Origin: Neospora caninum Liverpool
Lineage: Eukaryota; Apicomplexa; Conoidasida; Eucoccidiorida; Sarcocystidae
Assembly (NCBI RefSeq): GCF_000208865.1
Contig: NC_018397.1
Coordinates: forward strand, 1,550,001 to 1,614,000
Length of the DNA stretch: 64,000 bases
Direction of reading: 5' to 3'
Numbering within the stretch: the first letter of the stretch is position 1; each line of letters begins with the position of its first letter. The notes under the pieces were generated by a model. That model saw only the letters and a program-made list of their open reading frames with translations. It did no database searches and was not told the origin of the DNA. Positions 11,857 through 25,209 of this stretch are shown here, in pieces. A program made the translations under genes and the position numbers.

Positions 11857-14800
11857 CTACAGAACAGGACGCCAAGAACTGCCGCTTGTTGACGAAGCCA
11901 CCTGCATAAAAAAACGTCACACCACACACGCCACGGGAACCCTTCGCTTGACACGTTCCCAGACATCGGGGCAGACGGCACTCAGCCGCTCAACACTCTC
12001 GTTCTTACCTGGTCGTAGGCTTCGAGTACCAGAGCGACTAACAAATTGAGGATGATGGTGTCCGTTAGAATGTAAAAGGATACAAAGTACGCGCCACAAC
12101 TGAAGACGGATGTGTGCTTCACAAGGGCCTGCAAATCAATCACAAAAGCATCGTCCCACCACACGTTCAACGCCCAAACAACGGCGTCGAAAAACACAGG
12201 GTGGAGCATCTCCCTGTCGCGTTCGGGAACGCGCACCGCAAGAGGTTTTGCCCGAGGAGCTCAGATGCACGAGCACTCTTCCGAGGAATCGACCCTGAAT
12301 GTCCACCGGTCATTTCGTCACTGGTTTCCCATTCAAGATTATGTGTCACATCGTCTTCAGTCCAAGACCGAAACCGCACTCAGGCATGCGAAAACGCCGG
12401 CTCGATGCATCGCGAAATGAGGGCGCTGGGCATGCGTTCACCGTCAACACATTTCCACACCGACCGCGGAAGCCCAGCAGGGCGTCTCTCGTGGTGAAGG
12501 GGTCACACAGTTCAATGCGGCGGCTCGCTTGTGCCTGCCCCCGGGGGAGTGTGCGCTTCTTGAGGGGAAACTGGCAAGTATCAGTGTGATCCATGGTGTC
12601 CTGTGCGCGCACTTGCGTTGTTCTTGCGTGTACACCCAGCAAAACAAAGACGCTGCCCTGATATCCCCCCACGGGGCGAGCCAGCTCTCACCTTCAGTGA
12701 GTCGTCCCACCCGTTGACAGTGAGAAGAAAGAGCGTGACGAGGGACGCGAAGAAGTCGTTGAAGTTGAGAACTCCCCAGTCTGTCGGGTCCTCCATATCT
12801 GGGCCTTTCGGAGGCAGATGCTCCATATCGCACTTGATGATTCCACCAAACAATTCCATGCCGACTGTGCCGTAGGCACAGAAAATGACCACCAGCACCA
12901 GAAGCACCGGCTCCAAGGCCGACACGGCGGCCACCAAAGAGACAATCTGTGTATGCGAGCACACACCAGGGCATCGTGCACTAGGTATGAGCTCCGCCTA
13001 CTCCCCGCTAAGGGAACGCAGCAGTGTTGTGGCTGCAGCGTCCCCCCTGCGAAGACCTGTAGGCGGGCTCTCGACAGGAGGTAAGCCTAACCGGCCGCAC
13101 CCTCCACAACCACCAGCGTGGCTTCAACTGAAGTCCTCCCTGCTTGCGATTTCCACGGAGGCCAACGCGAGTCATCAGAGCCACCCTGCTCCCGCACTCT
13201 CTTCATTTCTACTCAAGTGCGACTATCTTCTCCACAGCCAGCAGCCCCTACCTCCGTTCTACCGGCGTCGCTCCGTGTCTCATTATCTATATACCTATCG
13301 ACACATGTCCGGATCTACACCTACCGAGATCGACACCACTGTGTGTCTGCATCTGCATCTGAACATCTGAAGCGAACGGCAGTTCCATTCGAACCTGCAC
13401 GTACACCTTAGTCTTTCTATGTTTCTGTCTATACCGCTTAATACCTACGCAAAAGTCATGCCGGCATGGATGCGTATGCTACGGGATGGCATGAGAAGGG
13501 CGCATATGTTCACTTTCGTATGAGGTGGATGTGCGGCGCCTGAGCGCCATTTTTTGGCGAAAAAGCACCTGACAGGACAAGGCAAGGCCCGTACCATCTT
13601 TCGGAGAGGCGAGATTCTGAAACAGATTCGAATGCCTCTCAGGACGCGAATGAAAGCCAGACAGCGTGAGAGGTCATCGAACGTCTCTGTGGTGCATAAG
13701 GGATGGAAGGCAGACGCGCTCCCTGCCCAGAGGCACGCCAACTCGAGCACCATGACCCCGCCTCCGACAACGATGTCGAATCTGCAAAAGCGTACAAGTC
13801 ACCGAGTTCCACGCGCGTCTCGACAAAGGGGCGTCAAAGCACCACAAAGCCCCTTCCTCGTCCGTTATATCTCCACACGGTGGTTGTCTACCTCTACATA
13901 GATGAATAGGTATAGAGACAAGGGAAAACAGAGGGAAAAAAAAGGCGAGTGGAAGGTCGTTTGAGCCATCAGGGAGGGATGCGACGGTGCGTGTGGCCGA
14001 CATGTGGCTGTAGCGAGACAGAGCGAGAAAAGAGAAGAGACAAAAACTGGGACACAGAGCGCCCCGGCGAAGGAAAACAGACTTACCGTTCGCGCAGACT
14101 GAAGCCGGTGTACCTCTGCATGGACGAGGTGAGGCGAATCCGAACAACGACGGAAACCAAGTAGACAAAGCTCAACGCATTCTGGATCCAGTAAGCACCT
14201 GCGACGGAGCCGAAACAGGATGCCGGCAGGCCTTCTGCAAGGTCGACAGGCGAAGACTCGATTTCTTCTCCGCTCAGCGTCGAGGCCTTCCTGATGAACT
14301 TGCGAGTCTGCAGAAAACACGCGAGAAGAAGTGACAGACAACGCCACGGTGGAGATACATAGGGCGGCTTTCACGCAGTCCCTCTCTCACATTCGAGGCT
14401 GACTGAACGACAAAGGAAACAAAGGGACACACCACGCTCCTGCCTAGCCTTTCTGGCTACTGGAATGACAACGCAGACCCAATAGCATGCCGACTATAGT
14501 ACAAGCAATTTTCTCTAAACATAAACGTATACATATGTTTATGAGCACAACGAGGAGAGCGGGACACAAAAAAGGAAAATGCACAGTTGCATGCCGGGAA
14601 AAGGCGTCTCGGGCATTCCCCGGACTCCATGTCCTGTGCATCTTTCTCGTGGAACTCCTCGCAAAACGAACAGGAAACACAAATGCGTATCTACACTTCT
14701 AAGCATATACACAAACGGATAGTTACACAGGTATGAATATGCACGTGTCGATGCAGAATCGTATAGCTGCACACAGAAGTACGCACCTATGTGATTCTAT

Positions 14801-17800
14801 ATCTATATATATAGATATGTACGAAAGGTGAAAAGAAAGACGGACAGCGTTTAAGGTCGATGGCGGTGTCTATCCGATTTGCGAGGTTCTCGCGCCAGAT
14901 TGTGTGTCATGCGCGTGCGTTTTCGAGGGACGAAGCGAGAGGGAAGGTCCAAGAATGAGCGATGCAGCAAAGAACAGGTACCTTTAACTAATCCGATTAC
15001 CTGCATGTATGTCAGAATGAGTGAGGCGACAACACACACGTCCGCGATGACGTTCAAGAGCCTCCGATGCACAGCGAATCGGCAGGAGTCCGACTGCCAG
15101 AGGCGTTGCTCTTCTTTCTGCTTGACTGCATCTGAGGCGACAAAAAAAGCGACAGAAACGTGAGGTGAAACTTGGAAAACTCGCCGACACCGTCGCCTCA
15201 CCAAGCGCAGGGATTGCTCCCAACAACGTTGGCGGGTGGATCCGAGCAAGGCCCGGACGAAAACACGACACTCTCTACTAGCGTCTCAGCCGTTTTCTCT
15301 CGCGGTTAATACGGTATGCCACACACACGCGCGCGCAAGCAGACGTGCGAAGGAAAACCGCAGGGAATACCATTTTCCCGACGATCAGTCATCAGTTGTC
15401 TTTCTACGCTGCGCATCTGCAAGAACTGAGCCGCGACTGAGACCGACAGCGCGAGGACATTCTTTCGTAGACAGAAAAGTCTGAAAAGGACTGATGCAGC
15501 TTCTTCCAAGTATGCGACGCAGGCAAGGAGGTGTCCTACGAATCCTGTCGAGAGTCTTTCCTCAAATCTCACCGTATGCCGCCAGGGTGGAGACGAACTG
15601 CACAAACTGGCTCTTCGCAAGACGGTGCCGGGATGCGCTCTGCGCTTCGCCTCTCTGGAGGAGAAAAAAAAGTTCGACATCTTCCTCCCCGTCCGCGATG
15701 GCATGCGTTTGCGGGCCTGGGCGCTTCGAAGCATGTCTTCGCCGTCCTGACTTGGGGAATTCATTTCCCGCGCGGTTTCCTCCGACCACTCGCTTTACGA
15801 AAAGGAACGGCAGGGCGAACCGCCACGTGGGTGCGTCAACGCTAACCCTCTCCACGCAGTGCTCCTCGTTGGCGTCCAGCTCTTCCTCTCCTCTGCCCTG
15901 TCTACCCGACAACAGACCCACCGCATCTCCTTCTCCTTCTTCTTCTCCTTCTCCTTCTTTGCTTGTTGCCCTCTTCTCTCGACTGCTGACGCTCTCGTCC
16001 GATACTTGCAGGGTCGTTGCGGTGCCTGTTCGCGCCAGTCTTCCCTGAGAGGCAGCAAAGGGAGACGGCGAGAGGGAAGAGCGAGGAAGAAGCGAGGAGA
16101 CAGAAGAGAGGGTTTGCCGGGTTGAAGCCACGTCTTGTCGACTGTTCTCGCTTGGCTCTGATCGACACGGCGAGAGTGAGACGGAGAGACGGGAAGGCGA
16201 TGACGAGGGAGACGGGGCTGCGCTCGGGTTTTCTCTGTCTCCCACACAGCCCGCAGGCGATTCGGGATCCAGTAATCCCGTCTCTTCCGCGGTCTCGTGC
16301 TGCTTTCCCTTCGTTCTGTCTGTCTCCCTTTCGCTCTCTTCCACGTCGCCTGCAATCGCCGAGTCCGACGAGGGCGAGGACAGCAACCGGAGAAAAGGTG
16401 GAAGGAGCTGGGAAGCGACGAGGGAGGACGAGAGAGACAGTGCTAGGGGCGAAGGCGGCGCATGGCCCCCTCCACACTGTCTGGATCCTTCCTGCTTCGT
16501 CTCTGGACCTTCGCAAAAATCAAGGACTTTCCCGCGATTGGCAGATGCGCACTGAGGCCGGCCGGACAGCGCCGCATAGTGCACATAGAATTCCCTCCAC
16601 GCCTCGAAGGCGACGCTCGCTTCTGGCTTCCCGCGCTCTTCTCCGGCCCTTTCTGCGCCGGCAGCCTGCCGCGAGTGTGAACTCTCCACAGCGACGCAGC
16701 TGGAAGCAGAAGAAACGGAGGCGGCTGTCCGCTCCTCTTGTGACGCCAGAAGAAGATCAAAGGCGCGACTGAGGTAGCGCGCAGAGAGAGCGAGTTGCTT
16801 GCGACTATCCTGAGGGGAGGCGATCAACGCAAGCAGAATGGAAACGGTAGGGCGAACAAAGCTAAAGAGACGGACACCTGGGTAGAACGAACACACGGAG
16901 ACACCCCGCTCTTGTCGCGCACGCCCCACCCATTCCTCTCGCCCTCCTCTCTACAGGGAAGTTTCAACGAGGACGCTCACAGGCTGCCACAAGCTCCGCG
17001 GAAGGCAGAGAAAAGACGGAGGCGGCAGGCAAACGATTCGGGTACACTATCCTGCTTCTTATCTTCCTTCACAGGCACATCAGGCGCCTCTTACACGTCG
17101 TTCACACGCTCTCGCCAAATGCATGCACATATACGGACACACAAGTCGGTATACAGATCCAGAGTTGTGCATACGTGCGTATCTGCAGACACAGGCGCTC
17201 GCAAGCATCTCTGCAGTGCACTGACCACACTGTCACAGCATGCGTACCGAACTCGCTCTCTGAATCGAGATGTGTACGAAACATGCATGTATATCTCTAT
17301 CTATATATATGTATATAGGTGTACACATGTACGTTTGTTTGTTTATAGGTCTTTCTCTATGCAGATGCACAGATGTTTTTTACCTACATGCATATGTGCA
17401 TGTACCCTGAAACCACAGGGAGATAGGAACTCGGACGCATCGATGCGGACAGAGGCGGTGGGGGAGATGTGGATTGGAAGTTTCATGTGAGGCGCCACGG
17501 CAGAGCCCGTTTCCCGCACTTACGGCAATGTCTCCGTCACGGTAGGCGGTGTAAAATGCGGCGGCAAAGAGACCGAGGAGGACGGCGGTGAGGAGGTAGA
17601 AGACGACAATGAAGAGAACGGCCACCTCGTGGACGGTGTAGCCTCGGAGGAGGACCTGGGGGAGCCTGACGGTTGTGACGACGAGGAGGAGAGAAATGCA
17701 GCCGCTCTGGAACGAGTGGAATTCGTCATGGCCGCTCGTGCCCGCAAAGAGAATCACGCCGAGCCAGTCAAAGAGCAGGACACTCAAGAGAGCTGCGAGA

Positions 17801-20214
17801 ATGATGGTGCGTACCTGCGAAAAAAGAGAGGTCCAGGGCGCACACACACGCGCGCGACAGGCGAGGGGCAGAGCGTCAGAGAGCAGGCCTTGAAAAGCCG
17901 GCGACAAAATAACGGAACGGGGGCGATCCCAGACGCAGAGGCAAGCAAAAAGATACAAAGCAGAGACAAAGGGAGGTCGAGTGACTGGGACGCCGCTCGA
18001 TGCTATAGAGGAGTAACGGAGAGAAAGAGAGAAACCGAGACAACGAGAGAGCGCGATGGAGAGGAGAGAAAGACAGAGGCGAGACGGCGGTATATGTGGA
18101 CGCGGATCTGCTTGTGTTGAGTTTCTCCTGTTTTCTTCCCTTCTCTCGGTGCGTTTTGTTACCTTCGGCAAGGTTCGGACGATGCGCAGAAGCATGCCTA
18201 TCACGGGGTAGCAGAAGAGCGCGAGAAGGAGAGGCCGAGCAAGTCGCGCCACGAGTCCTGGCCTGTAGTTGGAGAGCACAGGCGCAAGTGTCTCGTTCGC
18301 AAGGCCAGGCTCGCTAACACCCTCCCACCAGGCGTTGCCCGGAGCAGCGTCGGAAGCGAAGAAGACGAAGGCTGTGCCGAGAAGGTCCAACAGAGAGAGG
18401 ACGCAGCACGCGAGAATGAGAAGCCGTGAGCAAGGCTGCGAAACGACGCATCGGCCGGACCCCTCGTTTCTTGAAGAGCAAACCGAAGCGATCTTCACAG
18501 ATCGCCCCGAACGGAACACACTGTCAACATTCTCTCCTTCTCTGGAGTCTGGCGTGTTTCCACTTCCGCATTCCCTCGGTGTCTCGCGCTTTCCTCCTCT
18601 GTAGATACATTCGAGGATGGCGGCAAGGAGCAGGACTGCGAGACAGAGGAACGAGAGGAGGAGGCAAACGGATTTCCGCCACCAAGGGTCGAGCTCCGGG
18701 AGGAGCGATGTGGACGGCGAGTGGAGAGAAGAGGGACAGGGACTGAAGAGGAATGCAGGAAGGAATGGCCGTCGCGGGACTCCGTTTTCTTCGCGTGGGT
18801 GCGTCGGAGATCGCGCGAAACAGATAGTCGAAACAGAGTCGCGGAGAATCCCCTCTGTTTCCTCAGCTTCCCATTCGGTTGCTCCCTGCTGGTACCTCCC
18901 TTGTTCTGCCGCTCCTGTCTCTGTTTCTTCGCCTTCGCCTGCGCAGAGTCTCGCGCTCGGCGCCAGAGCCGACGCCGCATTTCTTCGTGCAGGCGAATAC
19001 GGAGAAGACCGCGAAAAGAACCGCGAAGAAGAACCACCGCGGGGGCTCTCAGGAGATGCCGAGAAACTGCGCCTGTCCCTGTCCTCGCCGCGGTCTTCGG
19101 ATCTTCCAGGCTGTTTCTCGTTGGGGGTGTGCTTGGAACGGCCGCCTCTCTGGTCCCTTTGTTTTTGAAAAAAAGCGGAGGCAACAAACGCGAGGCGGGG
19201 ATCCTTCTGGTTTTGGAAACTCGGCTCTTTCTGCGCTGTAGCTTCCCTTCCTCTTTGAGTGTACGTCCTCCCCGTTCTTTTCGCAAGTCTGTCGTCTTCT
19301 CCCTCCCGTCGCCGCTGCCTTGATGGGCCACGAACCCCTGCAAGTTGACCGCCTCGCTCGCTGCTTGCTACATCGGAGCGGCTTTCCTCTGTGCTCGCCA
19401 GATGCCGCGAAATGGAGGAAGAAAGCACAGAGGCATTCAAAGAAAGAGACGACGAAGGGGGACCAGAAGAGGCAGAAGAAGAGAAAGGAGAGAAAGATGG
19501 GGAGATAGGAACAAAGGAGGAAACAGCGGACGAAGACGAGGAACAGGAGTGTCGAGGAAGACGAGAAATTTGGGGAAGAGACGCAACAGGAGATTGAAAC
19601 GGGGCACCGTTGTCCGCCAAAGAGAACGTTGAGGAGTGGAGAGAAGCGAGAGAAGAAGCGCCGGAGGAGGAGGACGAGGAGGGCGAGAGAGACTGCTGAG
19701 TCGCTGCGAACCACGAGGTGCGCGGCGTCCGTTTGAGTGAATTGCCGGGGTCGGAATCCTCGAAGAAGGCGAGGAGGAGATAAAGGCACAGTGCAAGTTT
19801 CACCAGAGGGCGTAGGCGCAGAAAAAGATAAAAGGCCTTTTGCTGTCTCCGCGTCCGAAACGCGTCACTCGTCAAGGCAGGCTGCTGCCCTAAAAGAGAG
19901 ATACTATACACCCAGCACGCCGCTGCTCGTCGCAGATGTCCAGAGACAGACGAGCAAGAGGAGGGGAGGGACGAAAACGAAGGAGATGAGGCAGAGGAAC
20001 AGGCAGAAGAGGAAGAAGAGAAAGAAACGAAGGAAGACGAAGGGCAAAGCGAGACGCCGAGCGAGGCGTCGAGAGATATTTCTGGATTCTCAAGTGAAGG
20101 AGAGTGTGCGTTTCGCCGCCGAGGGCTCGAAAGGCCATTCCCGGCTTCGATAGAAGACCAGGAAGAGGAAGAAGAGGAAGAAGAGGAAGGAGAGGGACTA
20201 CTGTTGGACGACAT
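11857..20214 (-). CDS. TPC: two-pore channel (TPC) cation channel
   Basis: Voltage-gated-type cation channel with two six-helix domains in one chain; TPCs sit in organellar membranes, and the Toxoplasma homologue has been described at the apicoplast. Nine exons: 20214-18163, 17814-17524, 16809-15573, 15131-15001, 14307-14087, 13781-13595, 12946-12692, 12128-12009 and 11901-11857. All phases agree and give 1512 residues. Domain I has S1 at about 125-152 (KAFYLFLRLRPLVKLALCLY), S2 near 515, S3-S4 at 605-683 and S5-pore-S6 at 684-781. Domain II has S1 near 1215, S3, an Arg-rich S4 (RCLAFIRVLRGIRICFR) near 1350, pore segment TVNGWDD and S6 ending LVLEAYDQ. Inserts are large: about 350 Ser-rich residues between S1 and S2, and a 412-residue inter-domain exon. 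The last exon adds only 14 residues. The open frame extends to 20226, but its first ATG is 20214. Length is about twice that of plant or animal TPCs. Confidence 0.88.
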
Positions 20215-23200
20215 GACTGGCGACAACAGGAGAGAGAAAAAGCACGACGGACTCCCTCACTTTCTCTCTCCCGAGGGGGGAGGCACAGCCAATCGGGAAG
20301 AGATGACAGGGCTTCTGATCCTTCATAGGGGAGAGGGAAGAAAGGAAGCGCCGCGCGAAACGCAGGCGATCAGGAAAAAGTGGACAAGGTGAGCGATTCA
20401 CCTGAACGAAAAGAAGAGAAGGCGTTGTGGGTTGCTTCCCACATTCTTTTGACAACGAAACTTGGAGTCCTCAATAAACCTTGAACTGAGAGTGTTTCCA
20501 GACTTGAGCGAGCGAGCGAGAGACAAAAGGAGAGGGAAAGGGAGTGAGCGAGACAAAGCAGCAGAGAATTGGAAGAAAACCGGACAGGGAAAGAAGGGGA
20601 GAGAGAGGAAGGAGGACCAATTGAGGTAGGCTGAAGGACTCGACATCGATACCTGAAGAAGACGAAGAACAAGAAGAAAGACAACGAAGAAAATAGAGGG
20701 GTGTGCTCACAAGCTGGAGAAGGGAGTCGCTCTCACGGTTCTTGGATGAGGACGTATCGAGGAAGGCGAGGAAGCACCCGAAAGGAAAGGAGATGGAGGA
20801 AAACAAGGAAGAGACCGTCTCGCCTCAGTGCTGACGGAGAAGAGAGAGCCGGTCGACTCAGAGCGAGGAGGCTGTGCAGCACGAGAGATGAGACGCAGCG
20901 CCAAGAAATCGAGGGAAGAAAACTCGACAATCGAGAGCAAGGAGAAGCAACGAGGGAAGAAGACGCCTTTCTGCATTTCGTCCTTCTTTCTGTCTGCATT
21001 TCTGTCAGCAGAGAGAGACTGAAAGACGAAAACGAAACGGGGACCCAGCAGACAAATTTCCGCGTCCGCTACGTGTGAAAAACTTGCCCCTCAAAAATCT
21101 GTCTCTCCTCACATCTCGCGCCTTCAGCCGCCTTCTCCAGCAGGCAGAACACAGATGAGTTGTGAGGTGTATGTACACCCCAGCAGAGAGCGTCGGGCAA
21201 GTGTGCGAAAGGAATCTGTTCGAGCGTGTCCATGTCGCAGTTCTCTTGCTTCTCTGTTTAACTTCGTCCGCGCGAGATTTCGCCCCGCCGCGCACAGACC
21301 CGGTCCTCCTCTATCGCATCCCATGACCGCCTTCGCAGTTGTTCTCTCTTCAAACCTCAGAACTGTTGAGGCTCGCAAAGGGTGCCTTTTTCATCTGAAG
21401 AAGAAATCTGCGTTTTCTCGCATCAGAAAGCGAACAGCAAATGTCTCTCCCGCGCAGCGCGCGCCTGGGCCAGGCAGAGAGACAGCCGAAAGGTCGAACC
21501 AGACGCGGAGACAGAAGAGACTTGGCGCCGCGGCTCTTTCCCGGTTTTTGTGGTGAGCCGCTTCTCGAGTTTTGCAATTCCTCACACGGGGAGCAAAGAC
21601 CGAGTTCAACTGTTTTTTTGCTTGTCTGTGTTCCTTGCCCTAATTTTTTTTTGGGAAAAACTGGGGAATTCGTCTCCAGTTCGCTTTCCTTAGGGTCTCT
21701 CCTACCAGGCCAGAGAGAAGAGGAAAAATGCTCAGGAGAACAGGACAAAGGAGGTTTCCTTACTATTTTCAGTCTCCTTCGTCTCCCCTCCTTGAGGAAC
21801 ATCGGAGGCAGAAAGAGAAGGAGCAGGTAGGGCTCACGAGCTCTCCAGGGGACTCCACAGACACTGCTTGACGCCACCGTCTCGGTCTCGCTTGCTCTCT
21901 TTCTTACTCATTTCTCTTTCTTATTCTCTCTGTGTCTTTTCTGTTTCCCTTCTCTCTTCCGTCCCTTTTCCATCTTTCTCCCCACACTCTCTTTGACGGC
22001 AGAGGAAGCGAACAGGTGCTCCGAGGTGGGTTTGCTGCGTTTTTTCCCGCAGCGATGTCCCCGCCTCCACGTGCGATGAAAGCAGAAAGGAGTCTGTGAA
22101 ATTTAATTTACAGTTCTTTTTAAGGAGGAGCAAGTCTGCTACTCTAAAAGCTTTCTACGGCGCCTTCGAGGACAAGGACGTCTCTTGTCCATTAGGGCGC
22201 GCTCCTTAAGCGCGGCAGACGAACGGGGTTCCCGGCGTTCGGAGCACTCCTCGAGAGCGCTTCTTCCCCAAAACAAAAAGACTAACGTGTAGAGACTCCC
22301 ACACTTTCCTTGTGAAGAACACCCGCAGAAAGGGAAACCTCAGCCGTCCCTCTCGCGGCCAGGAAGATACTCTCTGTATATAGAGTCTTCTGGGCGAGAC
22401 GCAGGCGGCCCGCAGGTGCGTCTGTCCTTTTGATAAAGAAGAAACCTAAAATGAGGGGGTGGAGTCCGTGCCGACTGACAACCTTCGTTTTGACCGCACG
22501 AGACGGGAGAGGAAGCGGGCGGAAATGAGCGGGCGTTCCGTTGTGGAGCACGGCAGTCACTTCCAGTCAGAGGAGAGTTCCCTACAGAAGAGGGCCGCAG
22601 ATATTTTCGGAAGCCGATGCACGGGAGAACACCGCCCCGCACCCAAAAAGAGGGGTGCGCGGAAAAGTTCAGCGTTTCTCTTCTGGCCGCAAGAAACGGA
22701 ACATAGACTTGACAGCCGGGGGAAACCACTAACACTCTGTGTCTCGGAAAATGGTGGTTGTCCAGAGTAATCTTCGAGGCAGACACGGTGTGTGTGTATG
22801 TCGTGAGAGACGAGGCACCAGCGAGCCGAAGATCGCCCGCGAAGCTTCTCTTGAGACAGTTTCCCCAGCTTCCGGCATTCGGAAAGAGGCCGATTTTCTG
22901 CGCAAGTCACTGCTGTCGACTATCCTCTGACCCCCAGATGCGCGTCAGGATCCTGTATAGTCCCCAGACCCCAAAGAAATGCTTTGACCCCGAGAACGCC
23001 ACTAGGACGCGTAAAGAAAGTACATACGCACGTTGAGCGAGTGTGGCAGAAGCAAGCGACAGGAGCGTTGCGTGTCGAGAGGTGCGAAGCAGGCGCAGGG
23101 TGTCCAGGGTTTTTTCTTTTGGCTTTTGCCGCGAACAGACTGGCGCTCAGACGGGAGCGAGGAAACGTTCCCGCTAGGAATCCTGCAGAACGGCCACGGT

Positions 23201-25209
23201 TCAGTCCGGGTGTATCCCCTGTTCGCGAGAGACCCGAACAATGTCTTTTCAGAGATTCGATGTTCCCCGGTGAGAAATGGTTCGTTGTGCGTCGACCTAC
23301 AAGTCTAGTCCAAGATGTATCTATTGCCAGGTCGGTCTAAAACTGGCTACATCCCAGTCATAGAATGTTGACCTGTATGAACGTCATGATATGCACCGTA
23401 GTCTACCAAAGTTAGCGTGTGCGGTTTTCCGGGAAAACAGAGGGCGATCTTCTCTAGCCGCAAATTACATCTGGGAAGAGTTTTCTCGGCGGTTGCCCAT
23501 CACTTTTGCGTGTGAGTGCGAACAGGGTCGGTACACGGTAGAAGGTGGCCCATTCTCCCCACGGCTTTCTTTAAGGCTTCTGGCGCCCAGAAAAGAGTGT
23601 TCTTGTGTTTCCAACATGGAGTCGCCAGGCAATCGTCTGCGTTAGCTCAACCTGCCGTGCTTTTCCTCGAAAAGAAAGTTCTGAAACCCACGGGTGTCGT
23701 CCCATTCCTGATGTTGAAAGGTCGAGGACTGCCTTTGCAAACGCAAGAAAGTGCAAGGAGCCTCGAAGGAAAACGAGAGACACATGACGAGGGTGGCACA
23801 GACAGAAAAGAAGGCGAGAAGCCGAGAGAAAAAAACATAAAGAACTATAAACACATGCGCACAGAGAGAGGCACAGGGAGAGAAAATAAAAGCGCATATA
23901 TACATATATATAATGTACACATATGCACCGAGAGGAAATGGAGGGCGTGGCCAGGAGAGACGATTTTACAGGGGATGTTTTGATGGCAGAACCCGGGGGA
24001 GGAACAGCAAAAATCAAGACGCGCGATTTTCCTTTGCAGCAGCTCTGCGTCCTCTTCTCTCGCTTTTGCGAAAAAGGCGCTCTCGCGCCGACCCGCTGTG
24101 TCGGAACACCCGGTGCTTGTTCACCAAGAATTGAAAGGCTGCGTGTTTGAAACACCAAAGACTTCTATTTGCTTCGCTTTTTTCTTGCTTTTTTTGCTCT
24201 CAACAACGCGAGGCGCTCCTCATGTGCTTCCCCTCTATCTTGAGTTCTGCATATAGACAAGCCTTCTGTCTTTTCTCGCGCAGCTGTTTCTCCTGCGCCT
24301 CTTTCCTTTTCCCTTTCTCTCCTCTTTTTCCGCCCTCTCTTCTCTTTCCTCTCGTTTTTCTCTTCCCTTTCTCTTCCTTGCCTTCTTCCGGCCGTGGAGG
24401 CACGCCGGGATACTTGTCCTTCATCGCGCTCGAAAAGAGGTGAAAAGCAGCGTTTCTGGTCTTCTCTAAATTTATCCAAGCAGTTCCATTCCTCGGCTGA
24501 TGCTATCAGCACGCATGCTGGCTAAACATATGCACATATTCATACATATATGTGTACTTGTAAGAATAAAGATATGTAAGGTCAAACTCAGGGTATCTGT
24601 GAATCGGTTTCAAACTGATGTCTGTTCTGTCCGTTGCCTTCCTTGCATGCGGCCTTTGGATCGTGGCAGAACCTCCCATTTTGCTTCTGCGTACTCGTCT
24701 CCTTTCCTTCTCTCGCATTTCCACTTTTTCGTTTTTGCCCTCAGCTCTCCGACTGTTGTCGCTTCCACTCCCGATCTCTCGGCTCCTTTTTGGTCTAAAC
24801 CGTCGTCCTCCCCTTTCGAAGTTCTCTGCCAACCTCAACGCAAAACCTTTTTTCTTTATCTCCTAGCCGCAAGTCTCTGTGCATTCACGTCAGACGTTCG
24901 CGTTGCTACCTGATTCTACCTGTTCTGATACCAGAGAAACAAGAACGTGTCCTCTGTTCTCTCTCAAGCGCGACACTCTCTATTCTCTTCCCTCTCCCAT
25001 ACTCAGTTTCACGTGCATCTACATACCTGAACCTACCCCTATATTTGTAAGCATGCGTATATGTGTGTATATGAACGAGTATGCATGCGTGTATGTGGTT
25101 TCTACATGTGTGCGGGTATATAGGTAGAGTTCCTGGTTAGCTTTTCTTTCCTTCCAAAGATTTTTCGGCCTTTTCTTCTTTCTAAGGGATAAAAAAAATT
25201 ACAGCCACG
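20215..25209. other. 5-kb head-to-head spacer between TPC and USP14
   Basis: TPC starts leftward at 20214 and USP14 rightward at 25210, so both promoters and 5' leaders must lie here. Bases 20380-21050 are purine-rich on the plus strand and leave long spurious open frames. A TGTA-NN-TACA palindrome sits at 21166. AT-rich stretches with TGTATA/CATATA steps occur near 23890-23925 and 25040-25120. A Lys/Glu/Arg-rich 75-codon minus frame at 24200-24424 is discussed under rejected items. No gene is supported. Confidence 0.6.
21166..21179. repeat. TGTA-NN-TACA palindrome copy
   Basis: GGTGTATGTACACC, one centre base away from the exact 14-bp copies. It is about 950 bases upstream of the TPC start codon, in the TPC/USP14 divergent promoter region. 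Confidence 0.8.

Noticed and set aside
24200..24424. 75-codon minus frame starting MKDKYPGVPPRPEEG
   Set aside because: The start looks protein-like, but the rest is Lys/Glu/Arg low complexity from a purine-rich tract, with no splice partner or known family.
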